This document shows, piece by piece, positions 1 to 8,098 of a stretch of 64,000 nt of DNA. Position 1 is the first letter of the stretch. Each line of letters starts with the position of its first letter. The notes beneath the pieces are model-generated. The model worked only from the letters and a program-made list of their open reading frames with translations, was not told where the DNA came from and searched no databases. Made by a program: the position numbers and the translations under genes. This DNA comes from Metaruminococcus_A sp900762715 (lineage in GTDB: Bacteria; Bacillota; Clostridia; Oscillospirales; Ruminococcaceae), in NCBI GenBank assembly GCA_048204295.1, contig DBFBLF010000014.1, forward strand, positions 1 through 64,000, read 5' to 3'.

Positions 1-61
1 CTATCATACCATATGTGCTTTCTTCTTACAAGCGGCGGTGCCACAAGAAAGGAGAAAGAAA

Positions 62-358
62 ATGGATACAGCATTTGGCGAATACTTAAACAGTAAAATT
101 GAAGAAACGGTGGCCAATCTCAGAAAAAATAACAGTGAATATGCGCTGGCGGCCGAAAAAGAGAAAATTCTTTTAGAAAACATCAATCCCATTCTTTGCC
201 GCGACCGCGGCGTTACCATCAGCGCGGGCGACTGCGCCGACATGCGCGACTGCCTGGAACAGGAGTTCGTCCAAACCGCAATTATGCAGCAGGGGCTTTA
301 TAAACAGGGCTATCTCGACTGTGTAAAACTCCTCCGTACACTCGGCGTTATCGGGTAA
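62..358 (+). CDS. Small hypothetical protein, 98 aa
   Basis: I do not recognise this protein. An AGGAG ribosome binding site at about 50-54 lies a normal distance before the ATG at 62; a GTG 24 bp upstream in frame has no such site, so the ATG is preferred. The product is soluble and charged, with a run typical of helices (KIEETVANLRKNN) and a C-terminal segment, GYLDCVKLLRTLGVI, of the kind seen in small dimeric helical proteins. It has no signal peptide, membrane span or metal motif. A strong hairpin terminator follows the stop at once. The neighbour, guaA, converges on it from the other strand, so this is the last or only gene of its transcript. Upstream context is cut off by the window edge. 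Confidence 0.7.
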   Translation: MDTAFGEYLNSKIEETVANLRKNNSEYALAAEKEKILLENINPILCRDRGVTISAGDCADMRDCLEQEFVQTAIMQQGLYKQGYLDCVKLLRTLGVIG

Positions 359-365
359 AAATGAA

Positions 366-406
366 ACAGCCCCGGAAACTCAAAAGAGTTTCCGGGGCTG
401 TTTTTT
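366..406. terminator. Bidirectional intrinsic terminator
   Basis: A perfect 16-bp stem (366-381 with 386-401) closes an AAAA loop and is followed by a T run to 406. It sits between the convergent small gene and guaA, whose stop codon overlaps the T run, and should terminate plus-strand transcripts efficiently and minus-strand ones in part. Confidence 0.9.
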
Positions 407-1961
407 ATTCCCACTCCACCGTGGCAGGCGGTTTTGTCGTGACGTCGTAGACAATCCGGTTGATCCCCTTAACCTCGTTTATGATCCGGCTGCTGACGCT
501 GCCCAGCACATCATATGGAATCCGGGCGAAGTCGGCTGTCATAAAGTCGGTTGTGGTGACGCCCCGCAGGGCAAGGGTGTAGTCGTAGGTCCGGCCGTCC
601 CCCATAACGCCGACCGACCGCATGTTGGTCAGGACCGCGAAATACTGGTGGATGTCCCGGTCAAGCCCCGCTTTGGCAATTTCGTCCCGGAAGATGTAAT
701 CTGCGTCCTGAAGCATGGCGACTTTCTCCGGAGTAATCTCCCCGATGATCCGGATAGCAAGGCCCGGTCCGGGGAAGGGCTGGCGCCAGACAAGGTATTC
801 TTTTAAACCGAGTTCCAGCCCGAGTTTGCGGACCTCATCCTTGAAGAGCGGGCGCAGCGGCTCGATAATCTCTTTGAAATCGACGGTATCGGGCAGGCCG
901 CCCACGTTGTGGTGGCTTTTGATGACCGCCGCGTCCCCCGCGCCCGACTCGATGACGTCCGGATAAATGGTGCCCTGCACCAGATAGTCGACTGTTCCAA
1001 TCTTTTTGGCCTCTTCCTCAAAGACCCGGATAAATTCCTCCCCGATGATTTTCCGTTTCTCCTCCGGCTCGGAAACGCCGGCGAGCTTCCCGAGGAACCG
1101 CTCCCCCGCGTTGACCCGGATGAAGTTCATACCTGAATTTCCAAAAGCGGCCTCAACTTCGTCTCCTTCGTTTTTCCGCATCAGGCCGTGGTCTACGAAG
1201 ATGCAGGTGAGCTGGTTCCCGACCGCTTTTTCCAAAAGCGCCGCCGCGACCGAGGAATCCACCCCGCCGGAGAGGGCGAGCAGAACCTTTCCGTCCCCGA
1301 CTTTTTCCCGGATCGCTTTTACAGAGGTTTCGGCGTAGCTTTCCATCGTCCAGTCTCCGGTGCAGCCGCAGACTTTGTAAAGGAAGTTATGAAGCATTTT
1401 CAAGCCGTTTTCAGTGTGCATGACTTCCGGGTGGAACTGCATTCCGTAGAACCTGCGGGCGGGGTTTTCCATGGCCGCTACGGGGCAGTCGGCAGTGTGG
1501 GCGGCTGAAACGAACCCTTCCGGGAGCCGGTCGATATAATCGGTGTGGCTCATCCAGGAAATCCCCTCTGCGGGAAGCCCGTCAAAAAGGGCGCAGGAGG
1601 AGCTGTAAAACGTCTTTGTTTTTCCGTATTCACTGGTGACGGCAGTTGTAACGCCGCCCCCGAGCAGGTGGGCCATCAGCTGGATGCCATAGCAAATCCC
1701 CAGAACCGGCAGGCCGAGTTCGAAAATTTCTTTGGATATGCGGGGAGACTCCTCCAGATAGACGCTGTTCGGCCCGCCTGTGAAGATGATACCAGCGGGC
1801 TTCATTGCCCGGATTTCATCCATAGAGGTCTTGTAGGATTTTACTTCACAGTAAACGCCGCATTCGCGGACGCGCCGGGCGATCAGTTGGTTGTACTGGC
1901 CGCCGAAGTCAAGGATCAGCACGGTCTGATGATTCAAGAAAACACCACTTTCTATTTTCAC
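405..1961 (-). CDS. guaA: GMP synthase (glutamine-hydrolysing)
   Basis: Converts XMP to GMP with ATP and glutamine, the last step of guanine nucleotide synthesis in the cytoplasm. The N-terminal class I glutamine amidotransferase domain carries the nucleophile in GICYGIQ (about Cys90) and the FHPEV histidine and glutamate. The ATP pyrophosphatase domain has the P-loop LALSGGVDSS, and the C-terminal dimerisation domain ends in PPATVEWE, the usual end of GuaA. The length (518 aa) is normal. The first start is GTG at 1961, without a clear ribosome binding site. A TTG at 1937 gives a protein starting next to the conserved LILDFG and lies behind an AAGTGGTG stretch, so it may be the real start. 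The gene stands alone behind its own promoter, and the short leader shows no purine riboswitch. Confidence 0.97.
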   Translation of the reverse strand: MKIESGVFLNHQTVLILDFGGQYNQLIARRVRECGVYCEVKSYKTSMDEIRAMKPAGIIFTGGPNSVYLEESPRISKEIFELGLPVLGICYGIQLMAHLLGGGVTTAVTSEYGKTKTFYSSSCALFDGLPAEGISWMSHTDYIDRLPEGFVSAAHTADCPVAAMENPARRFYGMQFHPEVMHTENGLKMLHNFLYKVCGCTGDWTMESYAETSVKAIREKVGDGKVLLALSGGVDSSVAAALLEKAVGNQLTCIFVDHGLMRKNEGDEVEAAFGNSGMNFIRVNAGERFLGKLAGVSEPEEKRKIIGEEFIRVFEEEAKKIGTVDYLVQGTIYPDVIESGAGDAAVIKSHHNVGGLPDTVDFKEIIEPLRPLFKDEVRKLGLELGLKEYLVWRQPFPGPGLAIRIIGEITPEKVAMLQDADYIFRDEIAKAGLDRDIHQYFAVLTNMRSVGVMGDGRTYDYTLALRGVTTTDFMTADFARIPYDVLGSVSSRIINEVKGINRIVYDVTTKPPATVEWE

Positions 1962-2012
1962 GTTGTTTGGCTGGGAAACAAAAGTTAAAAAATCAACCCA
2001 ATTTTCTTATTT

Positions 2013-2041
2013 ATTCTACCATAAAAATACCCTGTTTACAA
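2013..2041 (-). promoter_or_regulatory. Sigma-A type promoter of guaA
   Basis: Read on the minus strand, TTGTAA (-35, 2036-2041) and TAGAAT (-10, 2013-2018) are 17 bp apart. Transcription would begin near 2006, leaving a leader of about 45-70 nt, too short for a purine riboswitch. Confidence 0.75.
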
Positions 2042-2235
2042 GAAAATCCCCCGGTATTTTCTGCCGATAAACCGGCGTTTTCGGGGAAGAATATGATTGC
2101 GGCGCAGAGGGCGCCGGTAACGTCCGGCGGCAGAATTAGAGCTTTTGCCTGAAACGCCTCTGCCGCTAAAAGACGGGGCGTTGCCCCTCGCTGAAAAAAA
2201 CAAACAAAACACTTATGTCCGGGAGGCGTATTCCA

Positions 2236-3858
2236 TTGTCAAAACGAATGATTGCGGTCTTTGCATTATTTTGTGTTCTGATGTCTTTTTTAAACGTCAG
2301 GGTCGCAACCCTTGCAACCTCGGCCGATTTAAAAGAAACTGCGCTGAACCAGCGCAGTTATACCCTGACCGCGGGCAGCGCGCGGGGACAGATTTACGAC
2401 CGGAATTTCAACAGCCTTGTAAATACCGATCTCAAAACGGTTTCAGCGGTCCTGCCGCAACCTGAAACAGCGGCGGCTTTGTTGAATTCTGTTTCAGGCG
2501 AAGACCACGACGCCCTCTATAAAAGCCTGCAGCAGGGCCGTCCGTTTCTCACCGAGCTGCTTCCGGAAGAACTGGAGGCGGACGGCGTAACCCAGATAAG
2601 CGTGCCCGAGCGGTACGGCAAAGACCAAATTGCCTCCCACATCATCGGTTATGTCGACAGCGAGGGAAAAGGTGTTACCGGCATTGAAAAGGCCTACGAC
2701 GATTTTCTCTCCGGGACCGGGGAGGTCATTCAGGTCAATTATACACTTAACGGGCTGGGGGAAGCGCTGAAAACCGGGAACGGCGCCGTTTCCAAAACCG
2801 GGGACGGCAGTTCGGGCGTTGTACTGACCATCGATCGGGGAATCCAGGCGGTCTGTGAAAACGTGGGTTCGAAGATGATCGGCCAGGGCGCGGTTGTAGT
2901 CATGGAACCGTCGACTGGGAAACTTCTGGCCTGTGCAAGCTTCCCGGAATACGATCCAAACGACATTGCCTCCAGCCTGAAAGACGACGCGGGCCCGCTC
3001 CTCAACCGCTGTTTTTCGGCCTTCCCGGTCGGCTCCACCTTTAAAATTACATTGGCGGCCGCCGCGTTGGATTCCGGAATACCGGCAAGCCTTGCCTACG
3101 ACTGCACCGGCCTGATCGACGTCAGCGGCCGGACGTTCCACTGCCACCTGCTTTCGGGACATGGGACAATCGACATGCAGAAAGCGATGATCGAATCCTG
3201 CAACACTTATTTTGTTGATCTTGGGCTTCAGCTCGGCGCGAAAAAAATTGTGGAATCGGCCTCCAACCTGTCCTTTGGAAGGCAGACGGAGCTGGCGGAG
3301 GGCCTCTACACCAGCGCTGGCATTCTGCCGAAACCGGAGGAGCTTCCAAATCCCGCAGACATTGCCAACCTGAGTTTTGGGCAGGGGAGGCTCCTTGCTA
3401 CCCCGGTACAGCTCTGCCAGATGATTTCCTCCGTTGTAAACGGCGGGAAAACGCCGGTTGCCCAGTTGGTTGAGGGGACAACCCGCGACGGAGTAACACT
3501 GAGCGAAAAAAAGGAGCCTTCCGCACCGATCTACGCGATGACGGAAAGTACGGCGAAAACCCTGCAGGGCTTTTTAAAGGCCTGCGTTGAACAGAAGGAC
3601 AACATGAAGGCAAAGCCGACCCGGGTGTCGGCTGCGGGCAAGACGGGAACGGCCCAGACCGGCAGTTTTGACGAAGTGGGGAATGAAAAGCTGGATGCGT
3701 GGTTCGCCGGTTATTTTCCCGCTGAAAACCCAAAATATGTGGTCGCCGTTGTTGTGGAAAACGGCACAACAGGAAATATGAGCGCCGGACCAGTCTTTGC
3801 CGAAATTGCGGATAACCTGACCCTTTTGGATGAAATTAAGGCGGAACAGGCTTCCTGA
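2236..3858 (+). CDS. Class B penicillin-binding protein (transpeptidase)
   Basis: A peptidoglycan transpeptidase anchored in the membrane with its catalytic domain outside. The N-terminal hydrophobic stretch (MIAVFALFCVLMSFLNV) is the anchor. The order of active-site motifs is complete: STFK (about Ser267), SCN, and KTGTAQ about 200 residues later, followed by WFAGYFPAENPKYVVAVVVE, the usual end of the domain. No PASTA repeats follow, so it is not SpoVD/PBP2x-like at the C terminus. The start chosen is TTG 2236 because GGGAGG (2220-2225) lies 10 bp before it; an ATG at 2215 would overlap that site. The gene is single, between the guaA promoter region and its own terminator. Whether it serves elongation, division or sporulation cannot be decided from sequence. 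Confidence 0.92.
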   Translation: MSKRMIAVFALFCVLMSFLNVRVATLATSADLKETALNQRSYTLTAGSARGQIYDRNFNSLVNTDLKTVSAVLPQPETAAALLNSVSGEDHDALYKSLQQGRPFLTELLPEELEADGVTQISVPERYGKDQIASHIIGYVDSEGKGVTGIEKAYDDFLSGTGEVIQVNYTLNGLGEALKTGNGAVSKTGDGSSGVVLTIDRGIQAVCENVGSKMIGQGAVVVMEPSTGKLLACASFPEYDPNDIASSLKDDAGPLLNRCFSAFPVGSTFKITLAAAALDSGIPASLAYDCTGLIDVSGRTFHCHLLSGHGTIDMQKAMIESCNTYFVDLGLQLGAKKIVESASNLSFGRQTELAEGLYTSAGILPKPEELPNPADIANLSFGQGRLLATPVQLCQMISSVVNGGKTPVAQLVEGTTRDGVTLSEKKEPSAPIYAMTESTAKTLQGFLKACVEQKDNMKAKPTRVSAAGKTGTAQTGSFDEVGNEKLDAWFAGYFPAENPKYVVAVVVENGTTGNMSAGPVFAEIADNLTLLDEIKAEQAS

Positions 3859-3875
3859 CGCGGACAAACGCTGAC

Positions 3876-3897
3876 ACCGGGCTTCCCCGGTTTTGTT
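3876..3897 (+). terminator. Intrinsic terminator after the penicillin-binding protein
   Basis: A short GC stem, ACCGGG / CCCGGT, closes a CTTC tetraloop (3876-3891) and is followed by TTTGTTT. It starts 17 bp after the stop codon. Confidence 0.75.
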
Positions 3898-4060
3898 TCT
3901 GCGAAACGGGCAGAATAATGCAGCCGCCGTAAGATTGGCGGCTGCCCGAAAACGGAAAAGCATCAATTTCGTTTTATCGCACTGTTGAACTGTCCGCAAC
4001 AGAGCTGTTGGTGAAATAAAAAAAGTTTGCCGCATACACTTGCCTGCAGCAGGGAACTCG

Positions 4061-4089
4061 TTGACTTTTTGTGAAAAGGGTGTTAAAAT
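4061..4089 (+). promoter_or_regulatory. Promoter of the alaS T-box transcript
   Basis: TTGACT (4061-4066), a 17-bp spacer and TAAAAT (4084-4089) match a sigma-A promoter. The predicted start near 4096 is just upstream of the T-box leader. Confidence 0.75.
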
Positions 4090-4095
4090 ATCCTT

Positions 4096-4350
4096 AATAT
4101 TGTTACTGCTGTGAAAAGGTTAACCCATTTACAGCCCAAACCAGAGAAAAGCCGGTTGGTGCAAGGCTTTTTGGGAAAAGTGGGGCGCCGCCTTGGAGCT
4201 GCGCGTGAAACTTTTGTAAAAAGGAAAAAGCGCGCCGTTTTCCGCGTTAAGGAAGCACGAGCGGGGCTTTTTTAAGCTCAAACCGGGTGGTACCACGGAA
4301 ACGTCAGTCTTCGTCCCAGAAATTCTGAGGATGGGGGCTGTTTTGTTTTT
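4096..4350 (+). promoter_or_regulatory. T-box riboswitch (tRNA-Ala sensing) of alaS
   Basis: The conserved T-box sequence TGGTACCACGG lies at 4288-4298. Its UGGU would pair with the ACCA end of uncharged tRNA-Ala, in keeping with alaS downstream. A stem I-like region spans about 4120-4210, with a GGTTGGTGCAAGGC distal element (near 4151-4167) and alanine codons (GCC, GCT) on the 3' side that could serve as specifier. A terminator hairpin (4305-4340) with TTTTGTTTTT completes the switch. Together with 3859-4060, which holds only a terminator and a GC hairpin, this accounts for the 526-bp gap before alaS. The exact specifier needs folding. Confidence 0.9.
4305..4350 (+). terminator. Regulated terminator of the alaS T-box
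   Basis: Sequence from 4305 (CAGTCTTCGTCC) pairs with 4329-4340 (GGATGGGGGCTG) through several G-U pairs, with an inner AGAA/TTCT stem, and is followed by TTTTGTTTTT at 4341-4350. The T-box antiterminator would compete with it when tRNA-Ala is uncharged. Confidence 0.8.
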
Positions 4351-4384
4351 CAGCAGTACGGATAATTGAAAGGAATGTGAAACC

Positions 4385-7027
4385 ATGGAGTGGACTTCAC
4401 TCAACGACCTGCGCGAGCAGTTTTTAAGCTTTTTTGAATCCAAGCAGCACACCAGGCTGGCGAGCTTCCCTCTGGTGCCGATTGGTGACAGCAGTCTGCT
4501 ACTCATCAACTCCGGCATGGCGCCGATGAAGAAATTTTTCCTTGGCCAGGCAACCCCGCCGAGTAAGCGGGTTACCACCTGCCAGAAATGTATCCGCACG
4601 CCGGATATTGAAAACGTGGGTAAAACCTCCCGCCACGGCACTTTCTTTGAAATGCTGGGTAACTTTTCATTCGGCGATTATTTCAAGCACGAGGCGACCA
4701 AGTGGGCCTGGGAATTCATTACAGAAGTCATTAAAATGCCGCTCGACCGGATTTGGGTCTCGATTTACCAGGACGACGACGAAGCGTTCGACATCTGGGT
4801 CAACGAGGTAGGCGTGGACCCGGGACGGATTGTCCGTCTTGGGAAAGAGGACAACTTCTGGGAAATTGGCTCCGGCCCCTGCGGCCCCTGTTCCGAGATT
4901 TACTTTGACCGGGGCGAGGAATACGGCTGCGGCAAGCCCACCTGCGGCGTGGGGTGTGACTGCGACCGCTACGTTGAATTCTGGAACCTTGTTTTTTCCC
5001 AGTTCAACGGCGACGGCGACGGCCACTATGAACAGATGGAGCACCCGAATATAGACACCGGTATGGGGCTGGAGCGGCTTGCCTGCATCACCCAGGGGGT
5101 TGATAACCTTTTCGAGGTCGATACCATTCAGAATATCATGAAGCACATCAGCCGGATTGCGGGCGTTACCTATAAAGAGAATGAAAAAGCGGACATTTCC
5201 CTCCGTGTCATTACCGACCATATACGCTCCACCGTTTTTATGGTGGGCGACGGCGTCCTGCCCTCCAATGAGGGACGGGGTTATGTTCTGCGGCGGCTCC
5301 TTCGCCGTGCGGCCCGCCACGGCCGCCTGCTGGGGGTTAACAGACCTTTCCTGTATGAAGTGGTTGATACGGTTGTCCACGAAAACCGCACCGCTTATCC
5401 GGAATTGGAACAGAAGGCGGATTATATTAAAAAAGTAGTCCGGGTGGAAGAGGAGAATTTTGCAAAAACTGTTGACAAGGGGATGGATCTCCTTATGTCT
5501 ATCCTGGACCGGATAGAACAGAAACGAGGAGAACTTCTCACTGGAGACGACGCCTTTAAGCTTTACGACACCTTTGGCTTCCCGATTGACCTGACGATGG
5601 AGATCACTGCTGAGCGGGGCGTCTCCGTGGATGAAGAGCGCTTTGCGGCGCTGATGAAGGAGCAGCGGGAACGGGCCAGAACCGCCCATTTTGCGGGTGG
5701 AGACGTCGCCTGGAAGGACGACGGAATCGACCTGTCAGCCTTCCCTGCGACTGAGTTTGTCGGCTACGATGTCATTTCCTGTGAGGCGGAGATCCTGGCT
5801 CTTGCGGCTGAAGGGGAGATTGCCGGGGAGATCAACGCCGGGAGCAAGGGCGCGGTGATTCTGAACAAAACTCCGTTTTATGCAGAAAGCGGCGGGCAGG
5901 TTGCCGACATCGGCACCATTCGGACTGAGAAGGGCCTGTTCCGTGTTACAGACTGTCAAAAGGACGACGGCGGGCATTTTATCCATTACGGCGTGGTTGA
6001 AGAGGGCTCGGTTTCCGTTGGGGAGGCCGCACAGGCCGATATCGACGGTTACAACCGCCGGGCAATTATGCGAAACCATACCTCCGCCCATCTGCTCCAG
6101 GCAGCGCTGCGGAAGACGCTTGGAAACTACGTTCATCAGGCGGGCCAGCTCGTCACGGCGCAGCGGCTGCGTTTTGACTTCTCCCACTTCCAGGCGCTGA
6201 CGCCGGAAGAAATTAAAACGATTGAAATGGACGTCAACCGTGCAATTCTTTCCGCGGTCGACGTTGGGCTGTACGAGACTGATATTGAATCCGCCAAGGC
6301 GAAGGGAGCCATGGCTCTCTTTGGAGAAAAGTACGGTGACATCGTCCGGGTCTGTGACATTGGGGAATACTCCATTGAGCTCTGCGGCGGTACCCATGTG
6401 GATAATACAGGCAAGATCGGTCTGTTCAAAATTGTCAGTGAGAGCTCGGTTGCAGCCGGCGTGCGCCGTATTGAGGCAGTGACCGGCGCAGGGGTGCTGG
6501 AACTGATTAACGGCACCAACGACATGCTGGCAAAATGCTGCCGGACACTTAAAATTACCAATCCCTCCGAGCTGCCGGATAAGTGCGCAGCCCTTTCCGC
6601 CGAGCTCAAAGACAAGGAAAAACTGCTTGATAAAATTAACGCTGAGTTTGCAGAAATTCAGGCCAAGGGCGTTGCAGAAAACACCGTTGAAGTAAACGGC
6701 CTGCGTGTCGCTTCTTTCCTGTTCCAAAACGCAAACCCGGAGTCCTTGAAAAAGATCGCCGATAAAATGACCAATACAATTCCCAATTCGGTGCTGGTTG
6801 TTGGAACTATCCGGGATGGAAAGGGCACGTTGGTCGCTGCCTGCGGCCCGAAAGCGATTGAAAAAGGCGTGGTTGCCGGCGTGGTCATCAAGGAAATTGC
6901 CGCAATTGCAGGCGGAAAGGGCGGCGGGCGCCCGAATATGGCGATGGCCGGCGTCTCTGACCCGTATAAAATGGATGAAGCGCTTTCCTTCCTGCCGTCT
7001 TTGGTGGAAAAGCTGACGGCGCTGTAA
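4385..7027 (+). CDS. alaS: Alanyl-tRNA synthetase
   Basis: Charges tRNA-Ala and edits mischarged serine and glycine. At 880 aa it is a full-length bacterial AlaRS. The class II catalytic core shows RHGTFFEMLGNFSFGDYF near the N terminus and GMGLERL further on. The editing domain carries the zinc ligands in NHTSAHLLQ and CGGTHVDNTG. A C-Ala domain ends in GGKGGGRPNMAMAG, the normal oligomerisation and tRNA-elbow module. The ATG at 4385 follows GAAAGGAATG. Control by the T-box leader couples expression to the supply of charged tRNA-Ala. A HIT-family gene follows after 19 bp and is probably cotranscribed. Confidence 0.98.
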   Translation: MEWTSLNDLREQFLSFFESKQHTRLASFPLVPIGDSSLLLINSGMAPMKKFFLGQATPPSKRVTTCQKCIRTPDIENVGKTSRHGTFFEMLGNFSFGDYFKHEATKWAWEFITEVIKMPLDRIWVSIYQDDDEAFDIWVNEVGVDPGRIVRLGKEDNFWEIGSGPCGPCSEIYFDRGEEYGCGKPTCGVGCDCDRYVEFWNLVFSQFNGDGDGHYEQMEHPNIDTGMGLERLACITQGVDNLFEVDTIQNIMKHISRIAGVTYKENEKADISLRVITDHIRSTVFMVGDGVLPSNEGRGYVLRRLLRRAARHGRLLGVNRPFLYEVVDTVVHENRTAYPELEQKADYIKKVVRVEEENFAKTVDKGMDLLMSILDRIEQKRGELLTGDDAFKLYDTFGFPIDLTMEITAERGVSVDEERFAALMKEQRERARTAHFAGGDVAWKDDGIDLSAFPATEFVGYDVISCEAEILALAAEGEIAGEINAGSKGAVILNKTPFYAESGGQVADIGTIRTEKGLFRVTDCQKDDGGHFIHYGVVEEGSVSVGEAAQADIDGYNRRAIMRNHTSAHLLQAALRKTLGNYVHQAGQLVTAQRLRFDFSHFQALTPEEIKTIEMDVNRAILSAVDVGLYETDIESAKAKGAMALFGEKYGDIVRVCDIGEYSIELCGGTHVDNTGKIGLFKIVSESSVAAGVRRIEAVTGAGVLELINGTNDMLAKCCRTLKITNPSELPDKCAALSAELKDKEKLLDKINAEFAEIQAKGVAENTVEVNGLRVASFLFQNANPESLKKIADKMTNTIPNSVLVVGTIRDGKGTLVAACGPKAIEKGVVAGVVIKEIAAIAGGKGGGRPNMAMAGVSDPYKMDEALSFLPSLVEKLTAL

Positions 7028-7046
7028 GCGGAAAGGAGAAATCAAT

Positions 7047-7385
7047 ATGGATTGCCTGTTTTGTAAGATCATCGCCGGGGAAATCCCCAGCAAAAAAATA
7101 TATGAGGACGATTCAGTCTATGCGTTTTACGACATCAACCCCCAGGCCCCTGTGCATTTTCTGGTAATTCCCAAGGCGCATATCGGAAGTGCCGGGGAGA
7201 TTACGGCCGGGAATTCTGCTGTGGTTGCCCATATTTTTGAGGTGATAGCCAAGCTTGCTTCCGAACTGGGACTGGCAAACGGTTTCCGGGTTATCACCAA
7301 CTGCGGCGATGACGGTGCGCAGACAGTCAGGCACCTGCATTTCCATGTGCTCGGCGGAAAAAAGCTCACCGAGAAGATGGCGTAA
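7047..7385 (+). CDS. HIT family nucleotide-binding protein (HinT-like)
   Basis: A small (112 aa) histidine-triad hydrolase, expected to act on nucleoside phosphoramidates and aminoacyl-adenylates in the cytoplasm. The catalytic triad HLHFHVLGG lies near the C terminus. The N-terminal CLFCKIIAGEIPSK has the CxxC pair found in many Firmicute members. The ribosome binding site GGAAAGGAG precedes ATG 7047. Its position 19 bp after alaS is suggestive, since HinT proteins can hydrolyse the aminoacyl-AMP made by tRNA synthetases. The link is inference from context and family biochemistry. Confidence 0.93.
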   Translation: MDCLFCKIIAGEIPSKKIYEDDSVYAFYDINPQAPVHFLVIPKAHIGSAGEITAGNSAVVAHIFEVIAKLASELGLANGFRVITNCGDDGAQTVRHLHFHVLGGKKLTEKMA

Positions 7386-7435
7386 CTGTATAAATTTTCA
7401 CTAATATACAAAACGTTTAACCGGGAGGAAACAAC

Positions 7436-7975
7436 ATGAAAGATACCTATACCCTGAAAGTCGCGGGGCTTACCCGCGAACTGCCGATCTGTCCGGTGAA
7501 TGAGCACCTTGATATTGCGGCCTTTGTTATGTTTACCGATGTTGAGCTCACCGTCGCCTGTGCGGCTGAGCTTGTCAAAAAAGTGCCGGAGCATGACGTG
7601 ATTCTGACGGCGGAAGCCAAGGGAATCCCGCTTGCCTATGAAATGGCCCGCCAGCTGGACGAGCGCTATGTCGTTGCCAGAAAGGGCCTGAAGCTCTACA
7701 TGAAGGACCCGGTTAAGGTTGATGTAAAATCCATTACCACCATGCACATGCAAACGCTTTACATTGATAAATTTGATATTGAGCTCCTCAAAGGCAAGCG
7801 CGTTCTGATTGTCGACGACGTTATCAGCACGGGCGAGTCCCTCAATTCGCTGATGGAACTGGCGAATGTAGCGGGGGGGAACGTTGTGGGGATCGCAACC
7901 GTCCTTGCTGAGGGGGATGCAGCAAAACGGGATGATATCATCTTCCTGGAAGAGCTTCCCCTCTTTGAAAAATAA
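7436..7975 (+). CDS. Phosphoribosyltransferase (adenine/xanthine PRTase-like)
   Basis: A purine-type phosphoribosyltransferase of 179 aa. The PRPP-binding loop VLIVDDVISTGES lies near residues 121-133, and AEAKGIPLAYEMARQL matches the region that in Apt and Xpt enzymes contacts the base and pyrophosphate. The N-terminal part (YTLKVAGLTRELPICPV) is unlike classical Apt, so the substrate is uncertain; adenine or xanthine salvage is likely. GGGAGG precedes ATG 7436. It lies 50 bp after the HIT gene in the same direction, with no terminator between them. Confidence 0.85.
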   Translation: MKDTYTLKVAGLTRELPICPVNEHLDIAAFVMFTDVELTVACAAELVKKVPEHDVILTAEAKGIPLAYEMARQLDERYVVARKGLKLYMKDPVKVDVKSITTMHMQTLYIDKFDIELLKGKRVLIVDDVISTGESLNSLMELANVAGGNVVGIATVLAEGDAAKRDDIIFLEELPLFEK

Positions 7976-8098
7976 TCAAAAATAAGCGGCCCCCTAAAGA
8001 GCGGGAATACCCGGCGGGTACAGCTGCCGTCGAAACGCTGCATGGCGGTGCTTTCAGCGTTTGATTCAATTTTATGCAACATAAGGCAGGACAGAAGT

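Noticed and set aside
1962..2235. Purine riboswitch before guaA
   Set aside because: The promoter leaves a leader of only about 45-70 nt and no purine aptamer core is visible.
3920..3945. GC-rich hairpin (GCAGCCGCC / GGCGGCTGC) between the penicillin-binding protein gene and the alaS T-box
   Set aside because: A true inverted repeat but with no T run, and it lies upstream of the T-box promoter. A proper terminator already stands at 3876, so no function is assigned.
5735..7093. 452-aa open frame antisense to alaS
   Set aside because: Lies wholly opposite a certain gene, with no recognisable motif and no start signal.
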